This document shows positions 16,637 through 24,245 of a stretch of 64,000 nt of DNA, piece by piece. A program made the position numbers and the translations under genes. The notes beneath the pieces are model-generated. The model searched no databases. It saw nothing but the letters and a program-made list of their open reading frames with translations, and was not told where the DNA came from. How positions within the stretch are numbered: the first letter of the stretch is position 1; each line of letters starts with the position of its first letter. The DNA is from Gammaproteobacteria bacterium (lineage in GTDB: Bacteria; Pseudomonadota; Gammaproteobacteria; Eutrophobiales; Eutrophobiaceae), in NCBI GenBank assembly GCA_012103475.1, contig WLWS01000004.1, positions 248,001 through 312,000 on the forward strand, in the 5' to 3' direction.

Positions 16637-17814
16637 CTACAATTATGCACCCGTCATTAAACGCTAAATTTACCCCACCTAAACCGTTAAACCCTAAGCG
16701 TACAATGAAACGTGATGAGCTTTGTTGGTGTGAATCTGGGAAAAAATGGAATAAATGTCACAAGGACAGACATTTACAAAAGCCAGAGAGGATTGAAAAA
16801 ATAATTAATCAGATGCTCAAAAAAGGACGGCAAGGAGTTTGTCTACATCCAAATGCTTCTGTCAGTGAATGTAGTTCCAAGATCATAAAAGCTCACACAG
16901 TACAAAAGGGAGGCGGATTAAGTGTAATAGCAGAAAATGGTCATGTAATTTCTATTAAGAAAGGCTTAAAAAATATACACAAAAATAATGGAGCGGTTGT
17001 TCCTGATGAGATAGGAATAAATGATGCTTCTACTTTCATGGGTTTTTGCGGGAAGCATGATAACGAACTATTTGAACCAGTTGAGCAACAATTATTTCAA
17101 TTAAATGAGAGAGCAGCTTTTCTTTTATCTTTTCGAGCAATTTCATATGAATACTTCACGAAACAAGAAGCATTGAAAACATTTGATATACAGCGCGGTG
17201 CGGATAAAGGATTGGACTATGAAATGCAACAAAATATTCAAAACCATATTCATATTTATAAAACTGGCTTAGAAATCGGGATGGAGGATTTGAAACAATG
17301 GAAACAACTTTACGACCAAAGGTTTATTTCACAAGATTTTATATCAATGCCACATTATGCGATCAAATTTGATGAAGTATTACCATTTGTTTGTTGTGGT
17401 ACATTTCACCCCGAAGTCGATTTTAATGGAAAACAGGTGCAAATAATTACGCGGGGGTCAGCGAAAAGGGAACACGTATCTATTAGTATGTCAGTAATGC
17501 AGAATAAAACATTTGTATCGTTTGGCTGGGATGGAGAACTTCAAGGTCCAGCAGAACAATTCGTGTCTTCTTTTAAGGAACTTTCATCATCTGATAAAGC
17601 AAATGCCCTGCTTCATCTGGTTGTTGAACAGCTAGAAAATACATATTTTAATATTACCTGGTGGAAAGGCATTAGCGCTCCTGACCGTGCATCTCTTATT
17701 GCTCGTATCGAAAACGGAACAGGAACTAGCCAAAAGCGCTCTATAAGCACTTATAAAAACATATATAAAATATTAGAGCCCGTGTCTATATCGACCGAAC
17801 TTGGTTCTATATAG
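16612..17814 (+). CDS. SEC-C zinc-motif protein with HNH-like Cys/His cluster
   Basis: This 400-residue protein may start at the ATG at 16612 (overlapping the preceding gene) or at 16645. Near the N-terminus is a SEC-C zinc motif, CWCESGKKWNKCH (C38, C40, C49, H50). It is followed by a second Cys/His set: CLH (C77, H79), C87, then IIKAHTVQ (H95) and FMGFCGKHD (C146, H149). The second set has the look of a treble-clef/HNH-type zinc site, though I cannot prove the fold. The C-terminal 200 residues are unrecognised, with a cluster of hydrophobic beta strands. It forms a two-gene unit with the PD-(D/E)xK-like protein and is a candidate effector of an accessory system. Confidence 0.7.
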   Translation: MEDSKKELATIMHPSLNAKFTPPKPLNPKRTMKRDELCWCESGKKWNKCHKDRHLQKPERIEKIINQMLKKGRQGVCLHPNASVSECSSKIIKAHTVQKGGGLSVIAENGHVISIKKGLKNIHKNNGAVVPDEIGINDASTFMGFCGKHDNELFEPVEQQLFQLNERAAFLLSFRAISYEYFTKQEALKTFDIQRGADKGLDYEMQQNIQNHIHIYKTGLEIGMEDLKQWKQLYDQRFISQDFISMPHYAIKFDEVLPFVCCGTFHPEVDFNGKQVQIITRGSAKREHVSISMSVMQNKTFVSFGWDGELQGPAEQFVSSFKELSSSDKANALLHLVVEQLENTYFNITWWKGISAPDRASLIARIENGTGTSQKRSISTYKNIYKILEPVSISTELGSI

Positions 17815-17851
17815 TAAAACAACTACTTTTTTTAAAAGCAGAATACCCACT

Positions 17852-18325
17852 TCAACCTCCACTGAAACGAAAATAGTAAATCTCACCTTTTCTATATTTC
17901 AAGTCAGTACCAATGATATGCATCTCGCCACGTTGCTTGTAAGTAAGATAAGCACGAATGTTCTCATACGATTTTACTGGGACACTCATTCTGAACATAA
18001 GCACATTTTTAGATATGTCATCGTATTGCTGTTTTACCATTGCAATATCGCCAATAGTCTCAGTATCTTCTCTAATGTTCATCCTGTTATCCCAGTATTC
18101 CGCAGGGTGAAGAACAATCTGTGATTCTTGCCCCGTTTTTAGTTTTTTAGAATCTGAGTCAATGATTTCACCCTCAATGACCATATAAATCTTTTCTTCA
18201 AATTGTTGCATATCAAATATATTGATATAGGCATAGTCATTGAACGATACGTTCACGTACCAGTCTTGTACTTCTATGGTATATGAGCGCTGTTTATCTC
18301 GATTATAGTGTTTCCGGCGAGGCAA
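17852..18325 (-). CDS. Hypothetical protein, third gene of DUF4747-like unit
   Basis: This protein of about 157 residues has no recognised family. The composition is rich in Tyr, Ile and charged residues and suggests a beta-sandwich (alternating segments such as YTIEVQDWYVNVSFNDYAY and MHIIGTDLKYRKGEIYYF). The only near-standard start is a TTG at 18325 without a good ribosome binding site. The frame stays open upstream to 18413, into the end of the preceding gene, without an ATG, so the start is uncertain. It is the last gene of the minus-strand unit, 58 bp after the membrane-protein gene. It converges with the SEC-C gene, whose stop is 37 bp away. Confidence 0.6.
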   Translation of the reverse strand: MPRRKHYNRDKQRSYTIEVQDWYVNVSFNDYAYINIFDMQQFEEKIYMVIEGEIIDSDSKKLKTGQESQIVLHPAEYWDNRMNIREDTETIGDIAMVKQQYDDISKNVLMFRMSVPVKSYENIRAYLTYKQRGEMHIIGTDLKYRKGEIYYFRFSGG

Positions 18326-18383
18326 TTTGATTATTGTTTCTGTATTCGACGAATAATAACGCCAGCAATTTTCTTTACATTTT

Positions 18384-18920
18384 TCACTTTTTTGTTTGAT
18401 TCATGTCGTACCATGATGAAACCCTAAGCAGAGCAAGCGTAGCAGCCAAAGCAGCAAGCAAGGCATAAATGAAAATGAAATATGAAAACCCATAACCCAC
18501 TAAGCAAACAAGTCTGAAATACTCTCCAAAAAATGATACGAATGTATTACTTGGTTCAGGTGTAAAATAATAAGCTTTAGCTATAAGACCCAGTATTACT
18601 GATAATATTTGAAGGACAATGAAATGAACGAAGGCAGCGTTAACTGCCATATATGGCGAAGGTTTATTGTCTTCACCTTCACCACTAATTAGTTTTCTAA
18701 AGTTATCATCGCCAATAGCCATCCACATTGCATACCCACCAAGTGAAAAACCAAGCAAATTGGGCATAATGGAAAGAACATCGTCCCACCAATATGGGGT
18801 TGACCAATGGGGATACAATATTGCAGTTAAAATAAGAGACGCCCAAAGATACTGACTCTTAACTAATGCAGAGAATCCTCCATATGCACGCCAGTATCTC
18901 TTAACAATATTTTGACTCAT
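18384..18920 (-). CDS. Four-helix membrane protein, unknown family
   Basis: This 178-residue protein has four predicted membrane helices (about residues 22-40, 48-68, 95-118 and 135-165). A charged loop, GEGEDNKPSP, lies between helices 2 and 3. No signal peptide or enzyme motif is seen. The start ATG overlaps the stop of the upstream DUF4747-like gene by 4 bp (ATGA at 18917-18920), so the two are translationally coupled and probably functionally linked. The fixed pairing of a soluble protein with a small membrane protein recalls membrane-acting effectors of defence systems, but that is inference. I do not recognise a name for it. Confidence 0.7.
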   Translation of the reverse strand: MSQNIVKRYWRAYGGFSALVKSQYLWASLILTAILYPHWSTPYWWDDVLSIMPNLLGFSLGGYAMWMAIGDDNFRKLISGEGEDNKPSPYMAVNAAFVHFIVLQILSVILGLIAKAYYFTPEPSNTFVSFFGEYFRLVCLVGYGFSYFIFIYALLAALAATLALLRVSSWYDMNQTKK

Positions 18921-19810
18921 TTTTTAAACAGCTTGACCAAAGTATCTTTCATTGATGAGGCAATTCTTGAGAATACATTAAAAGTTAAATCAACATCTGG
19001 ATCGTAATACTCAATTATCTTGAGTGGGTGATTAACTGTTGAAAATTCAACTGGTCTAAAACTTTCATCTTTTCCTTTAACGTAGAAGCTACCATTTTTT
19101 GCAGAAACATAGGCCATAGTGCTTAGGTCATTATCCATCTCTATTGATTGCCCATGAACTGCTTTATATTTCTGCTCATACAATTCAACATTCTGGGCAC
19201 GCATTCTTTCTAAGACCTGCCTCTCAGCATCCGCATGATCATCTGGGTTTGGTCTTTTGACGGTCAATTCGATACGTTCTTTATGCCGTAATTTTAACGC
19301 TTTAGATAAAGCATCTACTTCCGGAATATGCGTGACATCAACTCTTCCATATTCCTCAGCTATATGGGGATCATTCAATAAGCGATCAAAAAAACGCTCT
19401 GCACTACGAGGACCAATCGAACTTCCATCATAGTATCCCTCATAAAACAGAAGATGTTGTTGTGGGTAAAATATATATGAAAATCGAGATGAATTGGGCT
19501 TCAAGTTTTCAGGGATGCGTACTCTTCCTACTTCATCTTCGCTAGCAAAATCGTTTGTAGTTGTATTGAACCACTGACTGTTTTTATCGATATCTGTATA
19601 TCTAAATATATCGCCAGTAATTGGGCCAGGTTCTTTTTGATCACGCTCAAGCTTGAACATTCCTGTAAGAAGTCCAAATTGATCGCCCGTAATATTTACT
19701 GGGTTTTTTAACTTGTATACTCACAGAAATAGTTCCAGATATTTCTGTGGTGAATGTGGCTGGATTGTAATATTCACAGCTCCAACGACTAGCTTTTTCT
19801 CTCTGGCCAT
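18917..19810 (-). pseudogene. DUF4747-like gene with an in-frame TGA
   Basis: A continuous frame of about 297 codons runs from the ATG at 19810 (good AGGA site, TAAGGAACTGATATG) to 18917, interrupted by a single TGA at 19721-19723, codon 30. Sequence on both sides is in the same frame and looks coding: MAREKKLVVGAVNITIQPHS before the stop, VYKLKNPVNITGDQFGLL after it. Blocks such as NSQWFN, FYPQQHLLFYEG and GPRSAERFFDRLLNDP resemble my recollection of the DUF4747 family, of unknown function. Translation could restart at the ATG at 19660, giving a 247-residue protein without the N-terminal strand. It heads the three-gene minus-strand unit. Confidence 0.65.
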
Positions 19811-19952
19811 ATCAGTTCCTTAGATTAAATGGATTATGATGGGAAAGTGATACTCGTTTAATGGGACAAAATGAGAACGTGACTGAAAAAAACAATGAGG
19901 TATCACAGACGCCTGCTCCCTTTTTCTGTGCATCCGCAGATTTTCATAACCC

Positions 19953-20485
19953 CTTCACTAGCCAAAGTTTGTGCGAAATTTTTCGTTACAGAAATAATGG
20001 CTGCTTTTGATGCCGCATAGTGGGCACCTGCCATCATGCTAGCCTGTTGACCCGATATGGAAGACAAATTAATGATCCATCCCTAGCCTCGCTCTCGCAT
20101 ATGCCTACCTGCAATCTGACAACCGAAGAACACACGTCGCAGGTTAGTATTAAGCACCGTATCCTACTCTTCTGGGTTAATATCCCAGATTGCCTGTATG
20201 ACTGTGATTCCTGCATTATTTACCAGAATATCTATGCCTCCCATCTTATTTATTGATTCAGAGAATACTTTTTTCGAAAGCATTGATATCACTAACATCT
20301 AACTGTAACGGGAGTACCGATTTATTATCTTTATCCAAAGCTGCTGCTGTGTTATTCACAGTTTCACTAATATCTGTCAATACCACTCGTGCTCCCGCAT
20401 AGTACATAGCCTGAGCAATCGCTGTCCCTAAACCCTGCGCGGCATCGGTAATAAGTGCTGTTTTACCTTTTAGTTCTGTCGCCAT
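19953..20485 (-). pseudogene. Short-chain dehydrogenase/reductase remnant
   Basis: This is a decayed SDR gene. From the ATG at 20485 (AAGGAGATTGCC upstream) it encodes MATELKGKTALITDAAQGLG, a Rossmann start with the glycine motif, through LQLDVSDINAFEKSIL to a stop at 20258. A frameshift near 20255 leads to the next frame, which carries GGIDILVNNAGIT. In that frame there are two in-frame TAGs (after DINPEE and after MRERG), then INLSSISGQQ and the catalytic-type YAASK. Similarity stops after AQTLASEGV near 19953, at the island border. About 60 C-terminal residues are missing. It probably once worked with the neighbouring TonB receptor locus; now it is nonfunctional. Confidence 0.85.
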
Positions 20486-20712
20486 GATCGGCAATCTCCT
20501 TTGTATAACCACATGTCATTCAATTAGAAATAAAGTAATTTATAGCATTTGATGCTATTTAATAATCATCAAGTTCAAACTTTAGTAGTATTTTTTTCAA
20601 TATTGATTTTAGAGTTCCACTAATGACAACGAGTCGGTTGGTATGATTGCCCTTGCAGGGCACCACTCCGAGGAATGTGCACTATAAGAAACTAGAGTTT
20701 CGTAATTCCCCC

Positions 20713-20740
20713 AAAAAAAAGCCCTCATATGGAGGGCTTT
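20713..20740 (-). terminator. Terminator of the TonB-receptor gene
   Basis: On the minus strand GCCCTC-CATAT-GAGGGC is followed by eight T's, 24 bp after the receptor stop codon: a textbook Rho-independent terminator. A's on its other side (20741-20746) suit it for the opposite direction too. Confidence 0.9.
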
Positions 20741-20763
20741 AAAAAACAGTTTAAGTCGTTCAG

Positions 20764-23421
20764 TTAAAAACGATAAGCTGCTTCTATGCCATAAGTGCGC
20801 GGAGCACCTAGTACACAGCGCTGCATACCGCCACCTGTGGCAGGATCAACCAGACCGAGCGTTGTGCCTATAGGCTGGTTGAAAATGGTCTGGCAGTACT
20901 CTTCGTCGCCGACATTTCGCACGAAGCCGGACAGTTCCCATTTATCATCTTCTGCTCGAATACCGCCGCGGAGATTAAAAACCTCATAGCTGGACTGAAC
21001 TGATTGCGGATTCTGGTTTGTTTCCGCACCAATGTTCTGCGCTCCGGTATGTTGAAATTCACCACGCAGAAACCAACCAAGGTCCATATTCGGTAATGCG
21101 TCTGACCACTCGGCAACCATCGATACCTGCCACTTAGGTGAAAAGTGATTGCGCTGACCAGTCAGATCGCGTGGTGGAACGGTCATTGGTGCCATGCCCA
21201 TGCTCAGTAACGTACTGTTGGCGGCCTGAGTTGCAGCGACTACCGCTGGCAGGTTGGTGGCATTAGTAAATGTATCAAAATCCGAATCCAGATAGCTCAA
21301 TCCAAAGAGCATGAACAGTTGATCCATCGGTTGTGCCTGAATATCGATTTCAACTCCCTGCTGGGTCAATTCACCGGCGTTTTGCACCAGAAAGTTTACA
21401 CCGTCAAACTGTCTGTCCTGAAAGCTGGAAATTTCGGTGTGAAAATAGGTGATGTTAGCTCTGACACGATTATCCAAGAGCGTGCTCTTTAAGCCAAATT
21501 CGAAATTATCAACTTCTTCTGAATCGAATACTCTCTGCGCACCCGTCGCAAGACCAATTGAATTAAAACCATCTGAGTTGAAGCCACCGGACTTAAAGCC
21601 TGTGGAATAACTTCCGAATACCATCATATCGTCATTGAGGTCATAGCTGGCATTCACCATCCAGGTAATCTTGTTCTCTTCAAAATTCAAATCAGGTTGA
21701 TTCTCCGGTGCGCGTAAATCCAGCCCGAATGGGTTGGTGGGCGATGCCGGTGCGACGATGGGGTTAGGTGTCAGGCTGACGAAGCTGCCCTTTTTGTCGT
21801 CACGTGTGTAGCGCAGTCCACCGGTTAGGCGTAACTCGTCACTGACATTAAAAGTCACCTGACCAAACAAGGCGATACTCTCAACGTCCTGGCCAAATTC
21901 GGTATCCACTGCTGCCGTTTGTGGTCCCGCTGCACAAAATCCTGAGGCGGCGGGGCCGAGAGCACCTGCGAATGCTGTTGGAGGAACAGCGGCGAACAAG
22001 GCAGCACCTGTGCCAGCGGGAAAACCTGCCGGTCCAAGTATTGCTGCGTCCAGGGTCGCTCCATCAGGAACGGCACCGGTGACAATTGCCTGAGCGACTG
22101 TTGTTGCGAGTGCCACGTTTCCGCCGAGTGCCGCTGCGAAACCGGGAACAAGAGCCGGAATCGCGCCCTGTGCAACCCTGCCCTGTACCAGATTGTTTAC
22201 TGCCGGACCACAGAACTGTGCACCCAGATCGAAATTCTGATCAATGTTGTATTCTTCTTCGTAATAGTAAACACCGGCAACGTATTCAAAGCGTTCACCA
22301 ATCGGTGAAATGATTTGTAGTTCCTGTGAAAAAGATTCCACTTCATAAGTAGTAACACGGTTGAATAAATCGGCTGGCAAACGCAACGCCGTTTCAAAGG
22401 TGTCATTGTTCCAGTCTCTGTAAGCGGTGATCGAGCGAATGGTGAATTCACCGACTGCCCAGTTTATATCACCGGAAATACCCCACTGTTCATCATCGGC
22501 CGTATCACGATGATCCTGATTCACTGTGTAATCCGTGCCATTTGTCAGTTCAGGTGTCGGGCCTGTCGGTGCGAAAGGTCCGGTTGGCGAGAGAATGGAA
22601 CTGATGGTTGGTCCGTATGTTGGTAAAACTGTGTCGCTGATTACTTCAACGATGGGACCTTCGTTTTTCACTTCGGAATAGTCAAGACTCAGAGTAATAT
22701 CCAGATCGTCGGTTGGCGTAAAATATAATTTTCCGCGCACCGTGGCATCTTCCCAGTCTCCGAATTCCGAACTGTTTCCGGCTCCGGTGAATGTGTTGTT
22801 ACCAAAACCATCCCGATCGGAATATTGAAAAGAGAGTCGACCACCAACTGTGTCCGTCATCGGACCACTGACATTACCGGAAATACGCATTGCATCATAA
22901 TTGCCATAGCTGGCGCGAATCTGTCCTTCAAACTCGTCTGAGGGTTTGGCTGTACGAATATTCAAAGCTCCCATCGAAGCATTCCGGCCAAACAGTGTGC
23001 CTTGTGGACCGCGCAGAACTTCGACTGCTTCAAGGTCAGTGAGACTTCCGACGACTGAGGAAGGTCTCGGGTAATAAACACCATCGATGAAAACGGCAAC
23101 GCTGGGTTCGATAGCGCTGTTGCCAACTGAACCGACACCGCGAATAATAATTCTGTTGTTAGCCACCTGACTGGATTGAGTCAGACTTAAATTAGGCGTG
23201 TAGGCACCCAGCTCCTGTATGGTATTGACTCCGGAATCTTCCATAAAGGCGCCGGAAAATGCGGAAATGGAAATGGGTACATCCTGAATGTCCTCGCTAC
23301 GTTTTTGCGCCGTAACCACAACTTCTTCAATTTGCGCCTGAATGGGTATTGAAAAAAGAAACCCTGTGATAAGCAGTAAGGACGATGCGATGCCCGCACC
23401 AGATTGTTGTAATTTGTTCAT
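20764..23421 (-). CDS. TonB-dependent outer-membrane receptor
   Basis: This 885-residue receptor takes up a scarce ligand across the outer membrane using TonB energy. A signal peptide (residues 1-30, ending PIQAQ) is followed by the TonB box region EEVVVTAQKRSEDIQDVP. The plug has RIIIRGVGSVG and VEVLRGPQGTLFGRNASMGA, and a 22-strand-type barrel ends in the terminal phenylalanine (AAYRF). Sequence style is that of the large marine receptor clade, often for carbohydrates, lipids or vitamins; the ligand cannot be inferred. About residues 400-500 form an unusual Ala/Gly/Pro-rich insertion bounded by Cys residues (GAQFCG and GFCAAG). The gene is monocistronic with a terminator. The adjacent SDR remnant suggests a decayed catabolic locus. 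Confidence 0.93.
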   Translation of the reverse strand: MNKLQQSGAGIASSLLLITGFLFSIPIQAQIEEVVVTAQKRSEDIQDVPISISAFSGAFMEDSGVNTIQELGAYTPNLSLTQSSQVANNRIIIRGVGSVGNSAIEPSVAVFIDGVYYPRPSSVVGSLTDLEAVEVLRGPQGTLFGRNASMGALNIRTAKPSDEFEGQIRASYGNYDAMRISGNVSGPMTDTVGGRLSFQYSDRDGFGNNTFTGAGNSSEFGDWEDATVRGKLYFTPTDDLDITLSLDYSEVKNEGPIVEVISDTVLPTYGPTISSILSPTGPFAPTGPTPELTNGTDYTVNQDHRDTADDEQWGISGDINWAVGEFTIRSITAYRDWNNDTFETALRLPADLFNRVTTYEVESFSQELQIISPIGERFEYVAGVYYYEEEYNIDQNFDLGAQFCGPAVNNLVQGRVAQGAIPALVPGFAAALGGNVALATTVAQAIVTGAVPDGATLDAAILGPAGFPAGTGAALFAAVPPTAFAGALGPAASGFCAAGPQTAAVDTEFGQDVESIALFGQVTFNVSDELRLTGGLRYTRDDKKGSFVSLTPNPIVAPASPTNPFGLDLRAPENQPDLNFEENKITWMVNASYDLNDDMMVFGSYSTGFKSGGFNSDGFNSIGLATGAQRVFDSEEVDNFEFGLKSTLLDNRVRANITYFHTEISSFQDRQFDGVNFLVQNAGELTQQGVEIDIQAQPMDQLFMLFGLSYLDSDFDTFTNATNLPAVVAATQAANSTLLSMGMAPMTVPPRDLTGQRNHFSPKWQVSMVAEWSDALPNMDLGWFLRGEFQHTGAQNIGAETNQNPQSVQSSYEVFNLRGGIRAEDDKWELSGFVRNVGDEEYCQTIFNQPIGTTLGLVDPATGGGMQRCVLGAPRTYGIEAAYRF

Positions 23422-23659
23422 TTATGATCCCCTCGATTCAGGAAAATCTCGATATGAGCTTGCTTCCTATTCACAAATACATGGCTAAAGTATACATAAA
23501 CTGGAAACTTATTGTGAGGATCTTAAGCAGTCTCTGGCCTTAAGAATTTTGTATGATTTTTACAAAAGCCGAAGTAAGTAAGAGGCTCGACGGATTTGTC
23601 TCACTACTAATAGCGGATTCTGGGGAAACTGCTCAGTCTGCTGTAATACCTTGTTTTTT

Positions 23660-23683
23660 ATAGATTAATGAGAATTAATCTAT
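23660..23683. promoter_or_regulatory. Perfect inverted repeat upstream of the TonB receptor (operator candidate)
   Basis: ATAGATTAAT-GAGA-ATTAATCTAT is a perfect palindrome with 10-bp arms, about 240 bp upstream of the receptor start. The core AATGAGAATTAAT is partly similar to Fur boxes, which commonly control TonB receptors. No T run follows on either strand, so a terminator is unlikely. The rest of 23422-23659 holds nothing else I can identify beyond the receptor leader. Confidence 0.45.
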
Positions 23684-23696
23684 CTCTGAGCAGGCG

Positions 23697-23885
23697 TTAA
23701 GCTGCTTTTCTATCAACTGGGAGAGTCGATGTCTGTTTAATCGAGGTATCCAGTCTTTGGCCATTACTATGAATTTGCCTCGAAATATCAATGAATCGCT
23801 CAATTAGGCTAACCAGTATGCGAAATACACTGGCGACTAGCCAGCATAGAGCCATCAGCACCATCAATTTGAAAAAGAAGACCAT
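23697..23885 (-). CDS. Small single-helix membrane protein, hypothetical
   Basis: This 62-residue ORF starts at the ATG at 23885 (a GTG at 23900 would add five residues). A hydrophobic helix covers residues 1-28 (FFFKLMVLMALCWLVASVF), then a polar tail with basic residues. The composition fits a real small membrane protein, but the ribosome binding site is weak and I know no family. It lies in an 820-bp stretch between the receptor and rluB that otherwise has no clear gene. Confidence 0.4.
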   Translation of the reverse strand: MVFFFKLMVLMALCWLVASVFRILVSLIERFIDISRQIHSNGQRLDTSIKQTSTLPVDRKAA

Positions 23886-23953
23886 TTCAACAATCACCAC
23901 TAATCTGGTCGTCAGGCATTAACAATCCTGTCATCCACAAGCGACAGAAGAAA

Positions 23954-24133
23954 TTATCGCGATGCCAGACTGCGCTGTCTGTTCTGCTCAACATGAGGGA
24001 ATGGTGACTCGAATCCTAACTTCAACTGCGGATGGGAAACTTCTTTTTTTCCAGTACCTTGGCCCACTTTTTTGAGATGCTTAACCCAGGCATCACTTTG
24101 CAGGTTGGTAATATAGACTCGCGTATTCTTCAT
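23954..24133 (-). CDS. Small basic ORF, hypothetical
   Basis: This 59-residue ORF starts at the ATG at 24133 and ends in TAA at 23954-23956. It begins MKNTRVYITNLQSDAWVKHL and is rich in Lys, Gln and Ser, with no hydrophobic segment. It sits directly downstream of rluB on the same strand (112 bp gap). The composition is plausible for a small nucleic-acid-associated protein. There is no recognised family, and chance cannot be excluded. Confidence 0.35.
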   Translation of the reverse strand: MKNTRVYITNLQSDAWVKHLKKVGQGTGKKEVSHPQLKLGFESPFPHVEQNRQRSLASR

Positions 24134-24245
24134 TTTACTAAGCCCTGTATTTAAGTTTCAGGGTGAATAACGCAGGTTTTGTGCCAGCAACCCGGCGGTC
24201 TGTTTTTTTATCTCAGAATTGTGAAGTAGTCGCCATACTACCGAA

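Larger units (their letters stand above)
15427..19953. mobile_element. AT-rich genomic island inserted in tRNA-Gln
   Basis: The segment between the broken tRNA-Gln and the truncated dehydrogenase is visibly richer in A+T than its neighbours and holds a serine recombinase plus two compact accessory gene units. Its edges share short motifs in inverted orientation. CTGCGGA then ACAGAAA occurs at 15427-15445 on the plus strand and at 19939-19923 on the minus strand, each followed further inside by TTGTTTTT(TT)CAGT. The left copy of CTGCGGA is native tRNA sequence, so the repeat may be an attachment remnant or chance. Exact borders are uncertain; the right border is set where dehydrogenase similarity stops. 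Confidence 0.6.

Noticed and set aside
17801-18124. 107-residue plus-strand ORF
   Set aside because: It overlaps the end of the SEC-C gene and is antisense to the 157-residue hypothetical gene. Composition is poor.
19721-19723. Selenocysteine decoding of the in-frame TGA
   Set aside because: There is no redox motif around it, no convincing stem-loop directly after it, and no sel genes in the window. A nonsense mutation is simpler.
15441-20763. Search for the missing 3' half of tRNA-Gln
   Set aside because: No T-arm (GGTTCGAATCC-like) and acceptor 3' strand were found in either orientation across the island and its right flank. The 3' half is therefore reported as absent, not annotated.
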